Part shown: in pieces, positions 16,999-24,434 of the stretch | How the letters are laid out: every line of letters starts with the position of its first letter | Numbering within the stretch: the first letter of the stretch is position 1 | Assembly: GCA_937902805.1 (NCBI GenBank) | Contig: CALEMB010000007.1 | Coordinates: 1 to 55,642 of the forward strand | Source of the DNA: an uncultured Bacteroidales bacterium | GTDB taxonomy: Bacteria > Bacteroidota > Bacteroidia > Bacteroidales > F082 | DNA length: 55,642 nt | Direction: 5' to 3' | Translations under genes and position numbers: made by a program | The notes under the pieces: model-generated | Database searches by the model: none | Told to the model about the DNA's origin: nothing | Seen by the model: the letters and a program-made list of their open reading frames with translations, nothing else

Positions 16999-17433
16999 AT
17001 GGAAAACGAAAAGATATTGTCAATCACAAAGCCTTTTGAGGTCCGCTTCAGCGAGGTGGACTCAATGGGAGTGGTGTGGCACGGCCATTACGCCTTCTAT
17101 TTCGAGGATGCCCGCGAGGCCTTTGGCGCAAAGTATAATTTAGAATACTTGATGATGTACGACAAGGGTTTTTATGAGCCTATTGTTGAGCTTACGTTCA
17201 AGTACAAACAACCTGTGGTTTACGGAATGAAGCCTGAAATTACCATCACCTACTGTCCATGTGATGCGGCAAAAATCATTTTCGACTACGAAATCCGTGA
17301 CAGTGAGACGGGTGAAGTTATGGTGACGGGCCATTCCGTACAGGTCTTCATGGATGCGAAGAGCCATCGACTTATGTTGACGAGCCCCGACTTCTATGAA
17401 GAATGGAAACAAAGATGGGGGGTAAACAGATGA
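16999..17433 (+). CDS. 4HBT/YbgC-type acyl thioesterase
   Basis: 144 residues, single hotdog domain. Asp21 in RFSEVDSMGVVWHGHY is the catalytic acid of the YbgC/4HBT family, with the following WHGHY and FEDAREAF segments. It would release an acyl chain from a carrier protein, either as the product or as proofreading. The next gene starts inside its stop codon (ATGA). Confidence 0.85.
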   Translation: MENEKILSITKPFEVRFSEVDSMGVVWHGHYAFYFEDAREAFGAKYNLEYLMMYDKGFYEPIVELTFKYKQPVVYGMKPEITITYCPCDAAKIIFDYEIRDSETGEVMVTGHSVQVFMDAKSHRLMLTSPDFYEEWKQRWGVNR

Positions 17434-18572
17434 TCGTCAAAGTGTCGGACAATATCATTTCGCCTTTGGGCATAAGCTCGACCGACAACTATGCAGCGGT
17501 GAAGGCTGGACGTTCCGAGCTGAAGCGTCGCGACGGTCTGTGGCAGCTGCCCGAGCCTTTCACGGCCTCTTTGATGGACCATGAAGCGGTGAATAAAATT
17601 GCGGCACAACAACAGATTGACGACACATACACCTTCTTTGAGAAGATGATTATTCTGTCGGCAGCCAAGGCATTGGAACAAACCCCTATAGACCCTGCTT
17701 CAGAGAAGGTATTATTCATCCTTTCCACCACCAAAGGCAATGTCTTCCTTTTGGACAAACGTGAGAAAGGTTTCCCTTCAGAGCGCGTGCGTTTGGGCGT
17801 TGCGGCAAGGCAGATGAGCGAGTATTTCCATAATCCCAATACACCGATAGTGGTGTCAAATGCGTGCATTTCGGGTGTGTGCGCCCAGATACAAGCTATG
17901 CGCGAATTAGAAAACGGCCATTTCGACTATGTCGTGACGGTGGGTGCCGATGTACAGTCGCCCTTCATTGTTTCCGGCTTCCAATCATTCAAGGCCTTGT
18001 CGGTGGAACCCTGCAAGCCTTTTGACGCCAACCGCACGGGTCTCAACCTTGGCGATGCCGCTGCGACCATTATTTACACCAAAAAAGACAGCATAACCGA
18101 TAATGATTGGGTGGCTTGTCGTGGTGCCATCCGCAACGACGCCAACCACATCAGTGGCCCTTCACGTACAGGTGAAGGCAGCTACCGCGCTTTGCGTGCT
18201 GTCCTGGGTGACTTGAATCCTGAAAAATTAGCTTTTATCAACACCCACGGCACAGCAACCCCGTATAACGATGAGATGGAATCCTTCGCCATCGAAAGGG
18301 CGGGTCTGGCACAAATACCCGTAAATGGTTTGAAAGGCTATTATGGTCACACCATGGGTGCCGCTGGCATCTTGGAGACCATCCTTTCAATGCAAGCTGT
18401 TGACGACAATAATATATTGGCTACCAAAGGCTTTGAAACTATCGGTGTCACACATCCTTTGGTGCTTTCCAATGAAAACAAACCCACCGACAAAAAGGCT
18501 TTCATCAAGTTGCTGTCGGGTTTTGGTGGCTGCAATGCCGCTTTGCTGATGGCGAAAGGAGGTGTGTCATGA
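17430..18572 (+). CDS. Beta-ketoacyl synthase (second, short form)
   Basis: 380 residues from the ATG at 17430, which overlaps the thioesterase stop by four bases and has a G-rich stretch 7 bases upstream. Two in-frame ATGs further up (17403, 17415) are inside the thioesterase. The active-site set is Cys146 in SNACISG, His273 in NTHGTATPYND and His307 in GYYGHTMGAAG. The C-terminus LSGFGGCNAALL is KS-typical. It probably pairs with the KS-like protein that begins in its stop. Confidence 0.88.
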   Translation: MIVKVSDNIISPLGISSTDNYAAVKAGRSELKRRDGLWQLPEPFTASLMDHEAVNKIAAQQQIDDTYTFFEKMIILSAAKALEQTPIDPASEKVLFILSTTKGNVFLLDKREKGFPSERVRLGVAARQMSEYFHNPNTPIVVSNACISGVCAQIQAMRELENGHFDYVVTVGADVQSPFIVSGFQSFKALSVEPCKPFDANRTGLNLGDAAATIIYTKKDSITDNDWVACRGAIRNDANHISGPSRTGEGSYRALRAVLGDLNPEKLAFINTHGTATPYNDEMESFAIERAGLAQIPVNGLKGYYGHTMGAAGILETILSMQAVDDNNILATKGFETIGVTHPLVLSNENKPTDKKAFIKLLSGFGGCNAALLMAKGGVS

Positions 18573-19123
18573 TGAGACACGAGGTTCATATTACGCCCAA
18601 CGAAGTGAGAGTCAATGGCAAAGAGTTAAGCCACAAAGAAACGGGTAATGCTCTTTTGACAGAACTTTATCGTGCCTATGTGGGCGATTATCCGAAGTTC
18701 TTCAAGATGGACACGCTGAGCAAGTTGGGTTTTGTGGCTTCCGAGTTGTTGCTACAAGCTGAAGGTGCCCCACGTTTCGAGCCACGTGAGGACCGTGCTG
18801 TGGTGTTCTTCAACCGTAGCGCTTCCTTGCAAGCTGATACTGCTTACCAAGAGACCATACAAGACCCGGACAATTTCTATCCCAGCCCTGCGGCCTTCGT
18901 TTACACCTTGCCCAACATCGTGACGGGTGAAATCGCCATCCGCAACAAGTATTATGGCGAAACCTCTTTCATCGTCATGGAGCAGGATGACGAAAGCATC
19001 ATGGCACGGGAATTGCAAAACGCCTTCCTCGACCCGATGACGAAAAGCATCCTTGGTGGCTGGCTCGATTGCACCGACCAGAATCACTTTGAAGCAAAAC
19101 TTTATATCATCTTTGAATCTTGA
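18569..19123 (+). CDS. Small ketosynthase-like protein without active-site cysteine
   Basis: 184 residues, half the length of a KS. The segment PSPAAFVYTLPNIVTGEIAI matches the part of KS and chain-length-factor proteins just before the nucleophile, but the nucleophile region reads ETSFIVME with no cysteine. No His pair is present. It starts four bases before the stop of the full-length KS upstream and is followed by an ACP. A KS partner or scaffold that sets chain length is the best guess. I judge it a real gene because of the tight spacing and coding pattern. Confidence 0.72.
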   Translation: MMRHEVHITPNEVRVNGKELSHKETGNALLTELYRAYVGDYPKFFKMDTLSKLGFVASELLLQAEGAPRFEPREDRAVVFFNRSASLQADTAYQETIQDPDNFYPSPAAFVYTLPNIVTGEIAIRNKYYGETSFIVMEQDDESIMARELQNAFLDPMTKSILGGWLDCTDQNHFEAKLYIIFES

Positions 19124-19141
19124 ATCATTAAATACATTTTT

Positions 19142-19399
19142 ATGGACGAATTGATTTATACTTTGAAACAACAAATCATCGAGGCTTTGAACCTTGAAGA
19201 CATGACCCCTGAAGACATCGATGAGAACGCTGCGCTGTTTGGTGAGGGCCTCGGCCTCGATTCCATAGACACACTCGAACTCATCGTGTTGATGGAAAAG
19301 AACTACGGCATCAAGCTGACTGATCCGTCGCAAGGCAAGGCCATCTTCAAATCCGTGGCTGTGATGGCTGATTTCATCCAGAAGAACCGCACGAAATAA
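19142..19399 (+). CDS. Acyl carrier protein (second)
   Basis: 85 residues. Ser41 in GLGLDSIDTLEL is the phosphopantetheine site. It is very like the third carrier protein at 34108 (shared EDIDENA.LFG and KI.DP.QG segments), so the two may be duplicates that serve different modules. It starts 18 bases after the KS-like gene and ends 3 bases before the KS-CLF fusion. Confidence 0.92.
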   Translation: MDELIYTLKQQIIEALNLEDMTPEDIDENAALFGEGLGLDSIDTLELIVLMEKNYGIKLTDPSQGKAIFKSVAVMADFIQKNRTK

Positions 19400-19402
19400 A
19401 CG

Positions 19403-21742
19403 ATGAAGCCGATTCTGATTACGGGAACGGGAGTTGTTTCAGCGATAGGTTTGGGCAAGGCTGAAACCTTGGAGGCTTTGCTGAATGGTCGTTCTGGTGT
19501 GGGTCCGCTGCAATACCTCAAGACGGGGCACAAGGAGTTTCCCGTCGGTGAAGTGAAGCTGACCGATGCCGAGATGCGTTCGCGTCTCGGCATTGCCGAC
19601 AATGCCATCACCACACGCACCGCGCTGATGGGGATGCTGGCTTTGGAAGAGGCGCTGCAAGATGCAGGACTGACTTCGGAAATGCTTCCCAATGTAGGCT
19701 TCATTTCGGGCACCACGGTGGGCGGCATGGACATGACCGAGCAGTTCTATCTTGATTATATCAATAGCGAGGCGCATAAGGAATACATCGCCACTCACGA
19801 CTGTGGCACCTGCACAGAGATGACGACCAGTCGTTTTGGGAAGTTCGCCTTTGTGACGACTTTATCCACAGCCTGTTCTTCAGCTGCAAATGCCATTATA
19901 TTGGGTGCCAATATGATACGCTGTGGCGAGGCCGACATCGTTGTGGTGGGTGGCAGTGAGTGCATCACCAAGTTCCACCTCAACGGCTTCAACTCGCTGA
20001 TGATTCTCGACACAGCCCCTTGTCGTCCCTTTGATGCCACTCGCAATGGCCTCAATTTAGGCGAAGGAGCGGCCTATCTCGTATTGGAATCGGAAGAAAG
20101 TGCTCAACGCCGCGGCGTGAAGGCACAAGCCCTGCTCTCGGGCTATGGCAACGCTTGCGACGCTTTCCATCAGACGGCCTCGTCGTCCAATGGCGAAGGC
20201 GCCTACCGCGCCATGAAAGAGGCTCTGGAGCTGGCCGGAATACAGCCCTCAGAAATCGACTACATCAATGCGCATGGCACAGGCACGCCCAACAACGATG
20301 CCAGCGAAAGTCACGCCATGATACGACTGTTCGGTGAAAACGTACCGCCTGTTTCGTCGACGAAACCTTTCACGGGACACACGACAAGTGCCTCGGGTTC
20401 CATAGAGGCGGTATTCTGCATCCTGGCTTTGCAGCAGGGATTCTTGCCTGTCAACTTGAACTGGTCGCAAGCCATGGAAGACGGTATCGTACCGGTGTCG
20501 CAACCGACAAAGAAGGAATTGAAGCATGTTTTGTGCAATGCTTTTGGCTTCGGTGGAAACGACTCATCGTTGTTAATTTCAAGTGCCAAGGTCCCTGAGC
20601 TCGTCGAAGGGCCGACCATGAATGACGGCGTTTCGACAGGCTCAACGACCTGCTATATTTTGTCCGCCAAGCAAATCTCTCCCCAGCAGCCGCTGAATGA
20701 AGACTGGATGCAAGAACCTGTGGTATATGATGCACCCTTTGTCAGGTCTATCGATCCGAGCTATAAAGAATATATCTCGCCTATTGAGGCGCGTCGCTTG
20801 GGCAAAATCCTGAAACGTGCCGTGGCGACTTCAAAAGAGGCCTTGAATGCTTCTGGGTTGGACACCGTTGATGCCATTATCACCGGGACGGGCTATGGCT
20901 GCCTTGAAAATACCGAGCTTTTCCTTGACGCCTTGTCAAACAATGGTGAGCAACTGCTGAAGCCTACCTATTTCATGCAGTCGACGCACAACACCATCAG
21001 CTCGTTGGTAGCCATCCAGAACAAAAACCACAGCTACAATGTCACATACGCCCACAAAGACATCTCCTTCGACAGTGCTTTGCAGGATGCCTGGTTGCAG
21101 TTCCGTCTCGGCAAGATAAACTCAGCCTTGGTGGGCGGTCACGACGAGATGACGGAAACCTTCTATCATATCCTGAAAAAAGGCGATGTAATAGGTCAAG
21201 ACGATGAGCTTTGTGGCGAAGCCGCTGTTGCTGTCACACTGGCTTCTGTCAGTCATTGCGAGGAGTCACAGCGAGGCAATCTGACTGCCGCTTTGCGTCA
21301 TTGCGAGGAGGAACGACGAAGCAATCCAGAGTTACAACCTCTATGCAAATTATCAGGCTTCCAGATGCTCCATCAGCCTGCAATGAACACCTTAATGGAT
21401 ACCGTCGCAAAGCTGCTGCAATCCGCAGGAAAAAGCCTTGACGATGTGGATTATATCCTTACCGGTATCAGTGGCCACCACAAGCAAGACGAGGCTTATT
21501 TGCAAGAAGCCAAGACCCTCTTTGGAGCCAAGCCCTTGCTGAAATTCAAGCATTTGTTTGGTGAGAGCTTCTCTTCGTCCGGCATCGGCTTGTATGTGGC
21601 GGCGCATTGCCTGAAGGCAGGTCGTGTGCCAAGCACCTTGTTTGTGGATCCTAAGGAAGTCAGCGACAAGCAGCCCAAGTGCATGTTGCTATACAACCGT
21701 TCCGACGGAAAGAATGTATCATTAACCTTATTGGAGGCATAA
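19403..21742 (+). CDS. Fused ketosynthase and chain-length-factor-like protein
   Basis: 779 residues. Residues 1 to about 394 are a complete KS: Cys158 in STACSSAAN, His291 in NAHGTGTP, His326 in FTGHTTSAS, ending FGFGGNDSSLLI. Residues about 417-779 are a second KS-fold protein that begins like a free N-terminus (CYILSAKQISPQQPL) and lacks the nucleophile (that region reads YAHKDISFDS), so it is a chain-length-factor type partner. The linker, residues 396-416, is entirely encoded by two palindromic repeat halves (20588-20650). A second repeat pair sits inside the CLF half (21252-21328). Normally these are two genes; the repeat seems to have removed the stop. An internal ATG at 20618 could also allow separate CLF translation. 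Confidence 0.87.
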   Translation: MKPILITGTGVVSAIGLGKAETLEALLNGRSGVGPLQYLKTGHKEFPVGEVKLTDAEMRSRLGIADNAITTRTALMGMLALEEALQDAGLTSEMLPNVGFISGTTVGGMDMTEQFYLDYINSEAHKEYIATHDCGTCTEMTTSRFGKFAFVTTLSTACSSAANAIILGANMIRCGEADIVVVGGSECITKFHLNGFNSLMILDTAPCRPFDATRNGLNLGEGAAYLVLESEESAQRRGVKAQALLSGYGNACDAFHQTASSSNGEGAYRAMKEALELAGIQPSEIDYINAHGTGTPNNDASESHAMIRLFGENVPPVSSTKPFTGHTTSASGSIEAVFCILALQQGFLPVNLNWSQAMEDGIVPVSQPTKKELKHVLCNAFGFGGNDSSLLISSAKVPELVEGPTMNDGVSTGSTTCYILSAKQISPQQPLNEDWMQEPVVYDAPFVRSIDPSYKEYISPIEARRLGKILKRAVATSKEALNASGLDTVDAIITGTGYGCLENTELFLDALSNNGEQLLKPTYFMQSTHNTISSLVAIQNKNHSYNVTYAHKDISFDSALQDAWLQFRLGKINSALVGGHDEMTETFYHILKKGDVIGQDDELCGEAAVAVTLASVSHCEESQRGNLTAALRHCEEERRSNPELQPLCKLSGFQMLHQPAMNTLMDTVAKLLQSAGKSLDDVDYILTGISGHHKQDEAYLQEAKTLFGAKPLLKFKHLFGESFSSSGIGLYVAAHCLKAGRVPSTLFVDPKEVSDKQPKCMLLYNRSDGKNVSLTLLEA
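20588..20650 (+). repeat. Palindromic repeat pair forming the KS-CLF linker
   Basis: Half B (20588-20614, core GGTCCCTGAGCTCGTCGAAG) is followed after 12 bases by half A (20627-20650, core CGTTTCGACAGGCTCAACGA). The two are near reverse complements. The same halves occur in the proS leader (50873-50923) and B-type in the MMPL gene (27565-27593). Read in frame they give KVPELVEGP and GVSTGSTT. Confidence 0.85.
21252..21328 (+). repeat. Two in-frame copies of a TCATTGCGAGG repeat inside the CLF half
   Basis: Copy 1 (21252-21283) and copy 2 (21296-21328) both start GTCATTGCGAGGAG and end with a GGCAATC or AGCAATC. They encode SHCEESQRGN and RHCEEERRSNPE in the protein. A further full copy lies in the MMPL gene (27530-27557). 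Confidence 0.8.
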
Positions 21743-21744
21743 TC

Positions 21745-22098
21745 ATGTGGAGATTGATGGGTTTGGTGGCTTTACAGACGCTCTTCCTCTCGGGAGGCCA
21801 GGTGTTGCTCAAATTGGCATTGCAGCAGTTGGGCAAATTTGAATGGACTTGGGCCTATTTCAAAAGCGTGCTCACCGACTGGTGGCTTTTGGCCTGTGGC
21901 ATCAGCTTCGGTTTTGCAACGGTGCTTTGGCTCTATATCCTCAAAAAGTTCCCTTTCAGCCAAGCCTATCCTTTGACCAGTCTTTCCTTTGTCTTTGGCA
22001 TGATTGCCGCTTGGCTCGTCTTTGGCGAGAACATTCCCTTCTCGCGTTGGATTGGCCTGGTTCTTGTAGTGTTGGGGTGTTTCCTAATCATGAAATGA
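21745..22098 (+). CDS. Small EamA/SMR-like membrane permease
   Basis: 117 residues from the ATG at 21745, two bases after the KS-CLF stop; the longer frame begins inside that gene. Four hydrophobic helices can be seen (about 3-23, 38-60, 68-88, 95-115), the size and layout of small multidrug-resistance or undecaprenyl-phosphate-aminoarabinose flippase subunits. GENIPFSRWIGLVLVVLG near the end is typical of the EamA fold. It may flip a lipid-linked intermediate of the cluster. Confidence 0.8.
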   Translation: MWRLMGLVALQTLFLSGGQVLLKLALQQLGKFEWTWAYFKSVLTDWWLLACGISFGFATVLWLYILKKFPFSQAYPLTSLSFVFGMIAAWLVFGENIPFSRWIGLVLVVLGCFLIMK

Positions 22099-22099
22099 G

Positions 22100-22726
22100 A
22101 TGAAAAGACTGTGGTTATTCGTTTTGTTTGTGGCCTTAGGCTTGTTCGCCACGGCACAAACGCCGCTTTCTGAAGCACAGAGCAATGAAATAATGGCTTC
22201 GCTGACAGAAACAGCCTCTTCCATGCAGACGATGCAATGCCGCTTCGTGCAGAGTAAGACTATGTCCATGCTTGCCGAGCCCTCGGTGTCGGAAGGCAAG
22301 ATGTATTTCGCCTCGCCCGATCGCCTGCGTTGGGAGTATGTCAAGCCTTATGCTTTTGCTTTGGTGGTCAACGGAGAGCGCATCGTCAAGGTAACGGATG
22401 GCCAAGCCGAGGCCATGGACGGCAACTCGGGAAGAATGTACCAAGGTGTCACAAGCATGATCATGGGCAGCGCCTCGGGCAAGAAATTGTTTGATGCCAC
22501 GACGTTTGACATCGTGCTCTACGACGACGGTGCCTGTTGGAAAGCCGAGATGACCCCCAAGCACCGCGACATGAAACGGATGTTCAGCCAACTAGTGTTC
22601 CATTTCGACAAAAAGACCCAAGTCATCGACCATGTGGAGTTTTTGGATCCCAAAGGCGATAACACGGTGATTCGGTTTGAAGAGATTCGGCTGAACGAGA
22701 AAATAGGGGAAGAACAGTTCCAGTAA
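22100..22726 (+). CDS. LolA-like periplasmic lipid/lipoprotein carrier
   Basis: 208 residues with a signal peptide (cut near FATAQ). The body matches LolA: M.CRFVQSKTMSML..P..SEGKMYF, then LRWEYVKPYAFALVVNGE. LolA-type proteins shield a lipid chain while it crosses the periplasm. In polyene clusters such a protein probably ferries the acylated product to the outer membrane. It ends the first run of closely spaced genes. Confidence 0.85.
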   Translation: MKRLWLFVLFVALGLFATAQTPLSEAQSNEIMASLTETASSMQTMQCRFVQSKTMSMLAEPSVSEGKMYFASPDRLRWEYVKPYAFALVVNGERIVKVTDGQAEAMDGNSGRMYQGVTSMIMGSASGKKLFDATTFDIVLYDDGACWKAEMTPKHRDMKRMFSQLVFHFDKKTQVIDHVEFLDPKGDNTVIRFEEIRLNEKIGEEQFQ

Positions 22727-22874
22727 GGTTCAAAAATCAAAAGTTAGTGGTCGGAATCGCACTTTTTTCTTTACCCTTCCTTTAGTGTTCCTTTGGTCTC
22801 CTTGCTTAAATTTTTCCATCCACATCATTCACTCGCCTTTCCCAAGGGGATGCCATACTGTTGCCATAGTGTAG

Positions 22875-22891
22875 CCATACTTTAAGTATGG
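22875..22891. repeat. CCATACTT palindrome in a GTATGG-rich stretch
   Basis: CCATACTT (22875-22882) and AAGTATGG (22884-22891) are exact reverse complements with one base between. Four further GTATGG or GTATAG units follow up to 22934. It could be a recombination remnant or a binding site array. Confidence 0.55.
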
Positions 22892-23043
22892 AAAAAGTAT
22901 GGATAGAGTATAGCTATAGTATGGGTAGAGTATGGCTACACCTTACCAAGTCCTTGCCAAGTCCTTTCCAACACCTTGGGTAGAACTTGCGAAAACGGGA
23001 GGGACGGAGCAAAAAATTGGTTGCAAAATCGGTTTTTGTAGCT

Positions 23044-23087
23044 TAGGCGTAGCGTAGGCGTAGCATAGGCGAAGCGTAGGCGAAAAC
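23044..23087. repeat. Four-copy 11-bp tandem repeat (TAGGCGTAGCG)
   Basis: Units start at 23044, 23055, 23066 and 23077. The first two read TAGGCGTAGCG/A and the last two TAGGCGAAGCG/AAAC, so the array has drifted. No spacer, so it is not a CRISPR. Confidence 0.8.
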
Positions 23088-23367
23088 AGACAACCGAAAT
23101 CAGCCGAAAAAATGCCACATAATCGGAGGGCGGCGCTGACCAAAACGGTACACCCATTAGCAGCGGCATAGTCATACAGCGTAGGCAATGCAAAACTGTC
23201 AGAGTCGATCTTTTGACAGAGACGATAAGACATAAGCATCCTGTACAAGCGATTGCCAAACAACAATGATGACTTTTTATTACAGGGCCTATAAAAAGCC
23301 GGGAGCGGATCTGCAAACAAATAAGTTGGGTTAACTGCTTTCGGCTTTTCTTATTTCAAAAAATGAG

Positions 23368-23375
23368 TATCTTTG
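23368..23375 (+). promoter_or_regulatory. -7 box for the Fic remnant
   Basis: TATCTTTG is an exact TAnnTTTG and lies 8 bases before the ATG at 23384. This makes the in-frame ATG at 23363, upstream of the box, an unlikely start. Confidence 0.5.
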
Positions 23376-23383
23376 CAAGCAAT

Positions 23384-23761
23384 ATGACGCAGGAAAACAA
23401 GGACATATTGTTAAGGCTGCTCAAGCAGCATAAGGCGATGGGCATTTCGGATCAAATTGACTTTGAGAAGTCTTATACAGATTCGCTTGTTTCCAATTCT
23501 GTAGCTCTTGCTGATTCTGATTATGGCACCGTAATTGACGAGAAAATGGTCGATAAATGGTCGATAAAGCCTTCTTTGGCTGAGAAATTGGTCGATATTT
23601 TGGATTTTATAGCCGATAAAGACCAGATTACGACGAAAATCATCGTCACACATTTCGGTGTTAACCCCACCACCGCCAAACGTTACCTTCGTCAGCTTGT
23701 CGAGTACGGTTATCTGGAGGCACAAGGGGCTAACAAGAATCGTAGTTATAGCAAGAAGTAA
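23384..23761 (+). pseudogene. Probable Fic-protein remnant: N-terminus joined to winged-helix end
   Basis: 125 residues. Residues 8 to about 40 (LLRLLKQHKAMGISDQIDFE then SYTDSLVSNSVAL) resemble the N-terminal inhibitory region of class II Fic proteins. Residues about 65-125 (DFIADKDQITTKIIVTHFGV, TAKRYLRQLVEYGYLE, GANKNRSY) resemble the C-terminal winged helix of the same proteins. The central Fic domain with HPFxDGNGR is missing. An internal deletion that kept the frame is the simplest explanation. It still has a promoter-like box, so it may be expressed as a small DNA-binding protein. Confidence 0.55.
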
Positions 23762-24023
23762 TCATAAATCCCAAGCTTTCTCACGCCCCTACGTGGGGGA
23801 TGACATGCTTCGCGGAGCCTGCGGGAACTTTTTGGTTTTAAAAGTGTCAACTTATTTAGTACACGTCATCTCTCTGTAAACCTAACTGCAACAACTGCAA
23901 CAAACTGCAACAAAAAGCAACCATTCAATTTGTACACCAATACAAATCAAAGAGTTGTGTCCTTTTTTAAAAATTCATGAAACATTTCATTCAAATCATT
24001 CGTAGACCGCAATTTCGCGGTTA

Positions 24024-24031
24024 TACTTTTG
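24024..24031 (+). promoter_or_regulatory. Orphan -7 box with no gene behind it
   Basis: TACTTTTG matches TAnnTTTG. The next 100 bases contain a C/G-rich stretch (CCGAGACCCGGTGCTTGACC) and no reading frame of note. It may be the start of a lost gene or of a short RNA. Confidence 0.35.
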
Positions 24032-24187
24032 CGCCGTCAATGCAACCGAGACCCGGTGCTTGACCCCGTTCTTTGACATCTTGAAAGCGAAAAAAAACAA
24101 AATTTCTAACTCCTATGTAAGTCCTACCTAAGTCCTACTTTCCTCCCACCCAAAATGGCCCCTAAAATTGCCCAAAAAACAAAATTT

Positions 24188-24264
24188 CTAACTCTAACCT
24201 AACTCTAACCTAACTCTAACCTAACTCTAACCTAACTCTGACCTAACTCTGACCTAACTCTGAC
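24188..24264. repeat. Seven-copy 11-bp tandem repeat (CTAACTCTAAC)
   Basis: Seven uninterrupted 11-bp units. The first four read CTAACTCTAAC and the last three CTAACTCTGAC. The sharp change between blocks suggests recent slippage expansion of two founder units. Confidence 0.9.
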
Positions 24265-24278
24265 CTCCCAATTCTCAA

Positions 24279-24347
24279 TTTTCAATTTTCAATTCTCAAT
24301 TGACTTCGTCGAATGCTTCGCATTTTTCAATTTTCAATTCTCAATTG
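24279..24347. repeat. 24-bp direct repeat flanking a 21-bp insert
   Basis: Positions 24279-24302 and 24324-24347 are identical 24-mers built from TTTTCAA and TTCTCAATTG. Between them lie 21 bases containing GACTTCGTCGAATGCTTCGC-like sequence. The layout could be a target-duplication scar or simple slippage. Confidence 0.7.
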
Positions 24348-24366
24348 TAGTCAACAGAAGCGTTTT

Positions 24367-24396
24367 TTTGCCGTGTTGGTTTTTTGTGTATTTTTG
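24367..24396 (+). promoter_or_regulatory. Promoter of the second half of the polyene cluster
   Basis: TTTG at 24367-24370 and, 18 bases on, TATTTTTG at 24389-24396: close to the full Bacteroidota -33/-7 consensus. The leader to the ATG at 24435 would be about 35 bases. Genes from here to 34054 are tightly packed on the same strand. Confidence 0.65.
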
Positions 24397-24434
24397 CAAA
24401 TTAATTTGTTTACAATAAAGTTTTGCACCCTATC

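Larger units (their letters stand above)
22727..23367. other. Repeat-rich intergenic region
   Basis: About 640 bases between the LolA-like gene and the Fic remnant. It contains several GTATGG/CCATAC units (22848-22935) including the palindrome CCATACTT-T-AAGTATGG at 22875-22891, and an 11-bp tandem array at 23044-23087. Two overlapping minus-strand frames (22936-23320) run through the repeats and have no recognisable domain. No supported gene. Confidence 0.6.
23762..24434. other. Repeat-rich intergenic region with an orphan promoter
   Basis: About 670 bases without a supported gene. From left to right: a small GCCCCTACGTGGGGG hairpin (about 23786-23800), AACTGCAAC-type short repeats (23885-23922), a promoter-like box at 24024-24031 not followed by a gene, an 11-bp tandem array (24188-24264), a 24-bp direct repeat (24279-24302 and 24324-24347), and the promoter of the next operon. 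It separates the two halves of the polyene cluster. Confidence 0.6.

Noticed and set aside
22936..23320. Two overlapping minus-strand frames of about 125 residues
   Set aside because: Both run through the 11-bp tandem array and nearby repeats in different frames, with no domain, no promoter box and no convincing start. I treat the region as repeat DNA.
23044..24264. Tandem arrays as possible CRISPR
   Set aside because: The 11-bp units are directly adjacent with no unique spacers, and no cas gene is near.
24423..24434. TTG start for the HFPG dehydratase-like gene
   Set aside because: The ATG at 24435 gives the expected hotdog N-terminus, and the four extra codons have no support.
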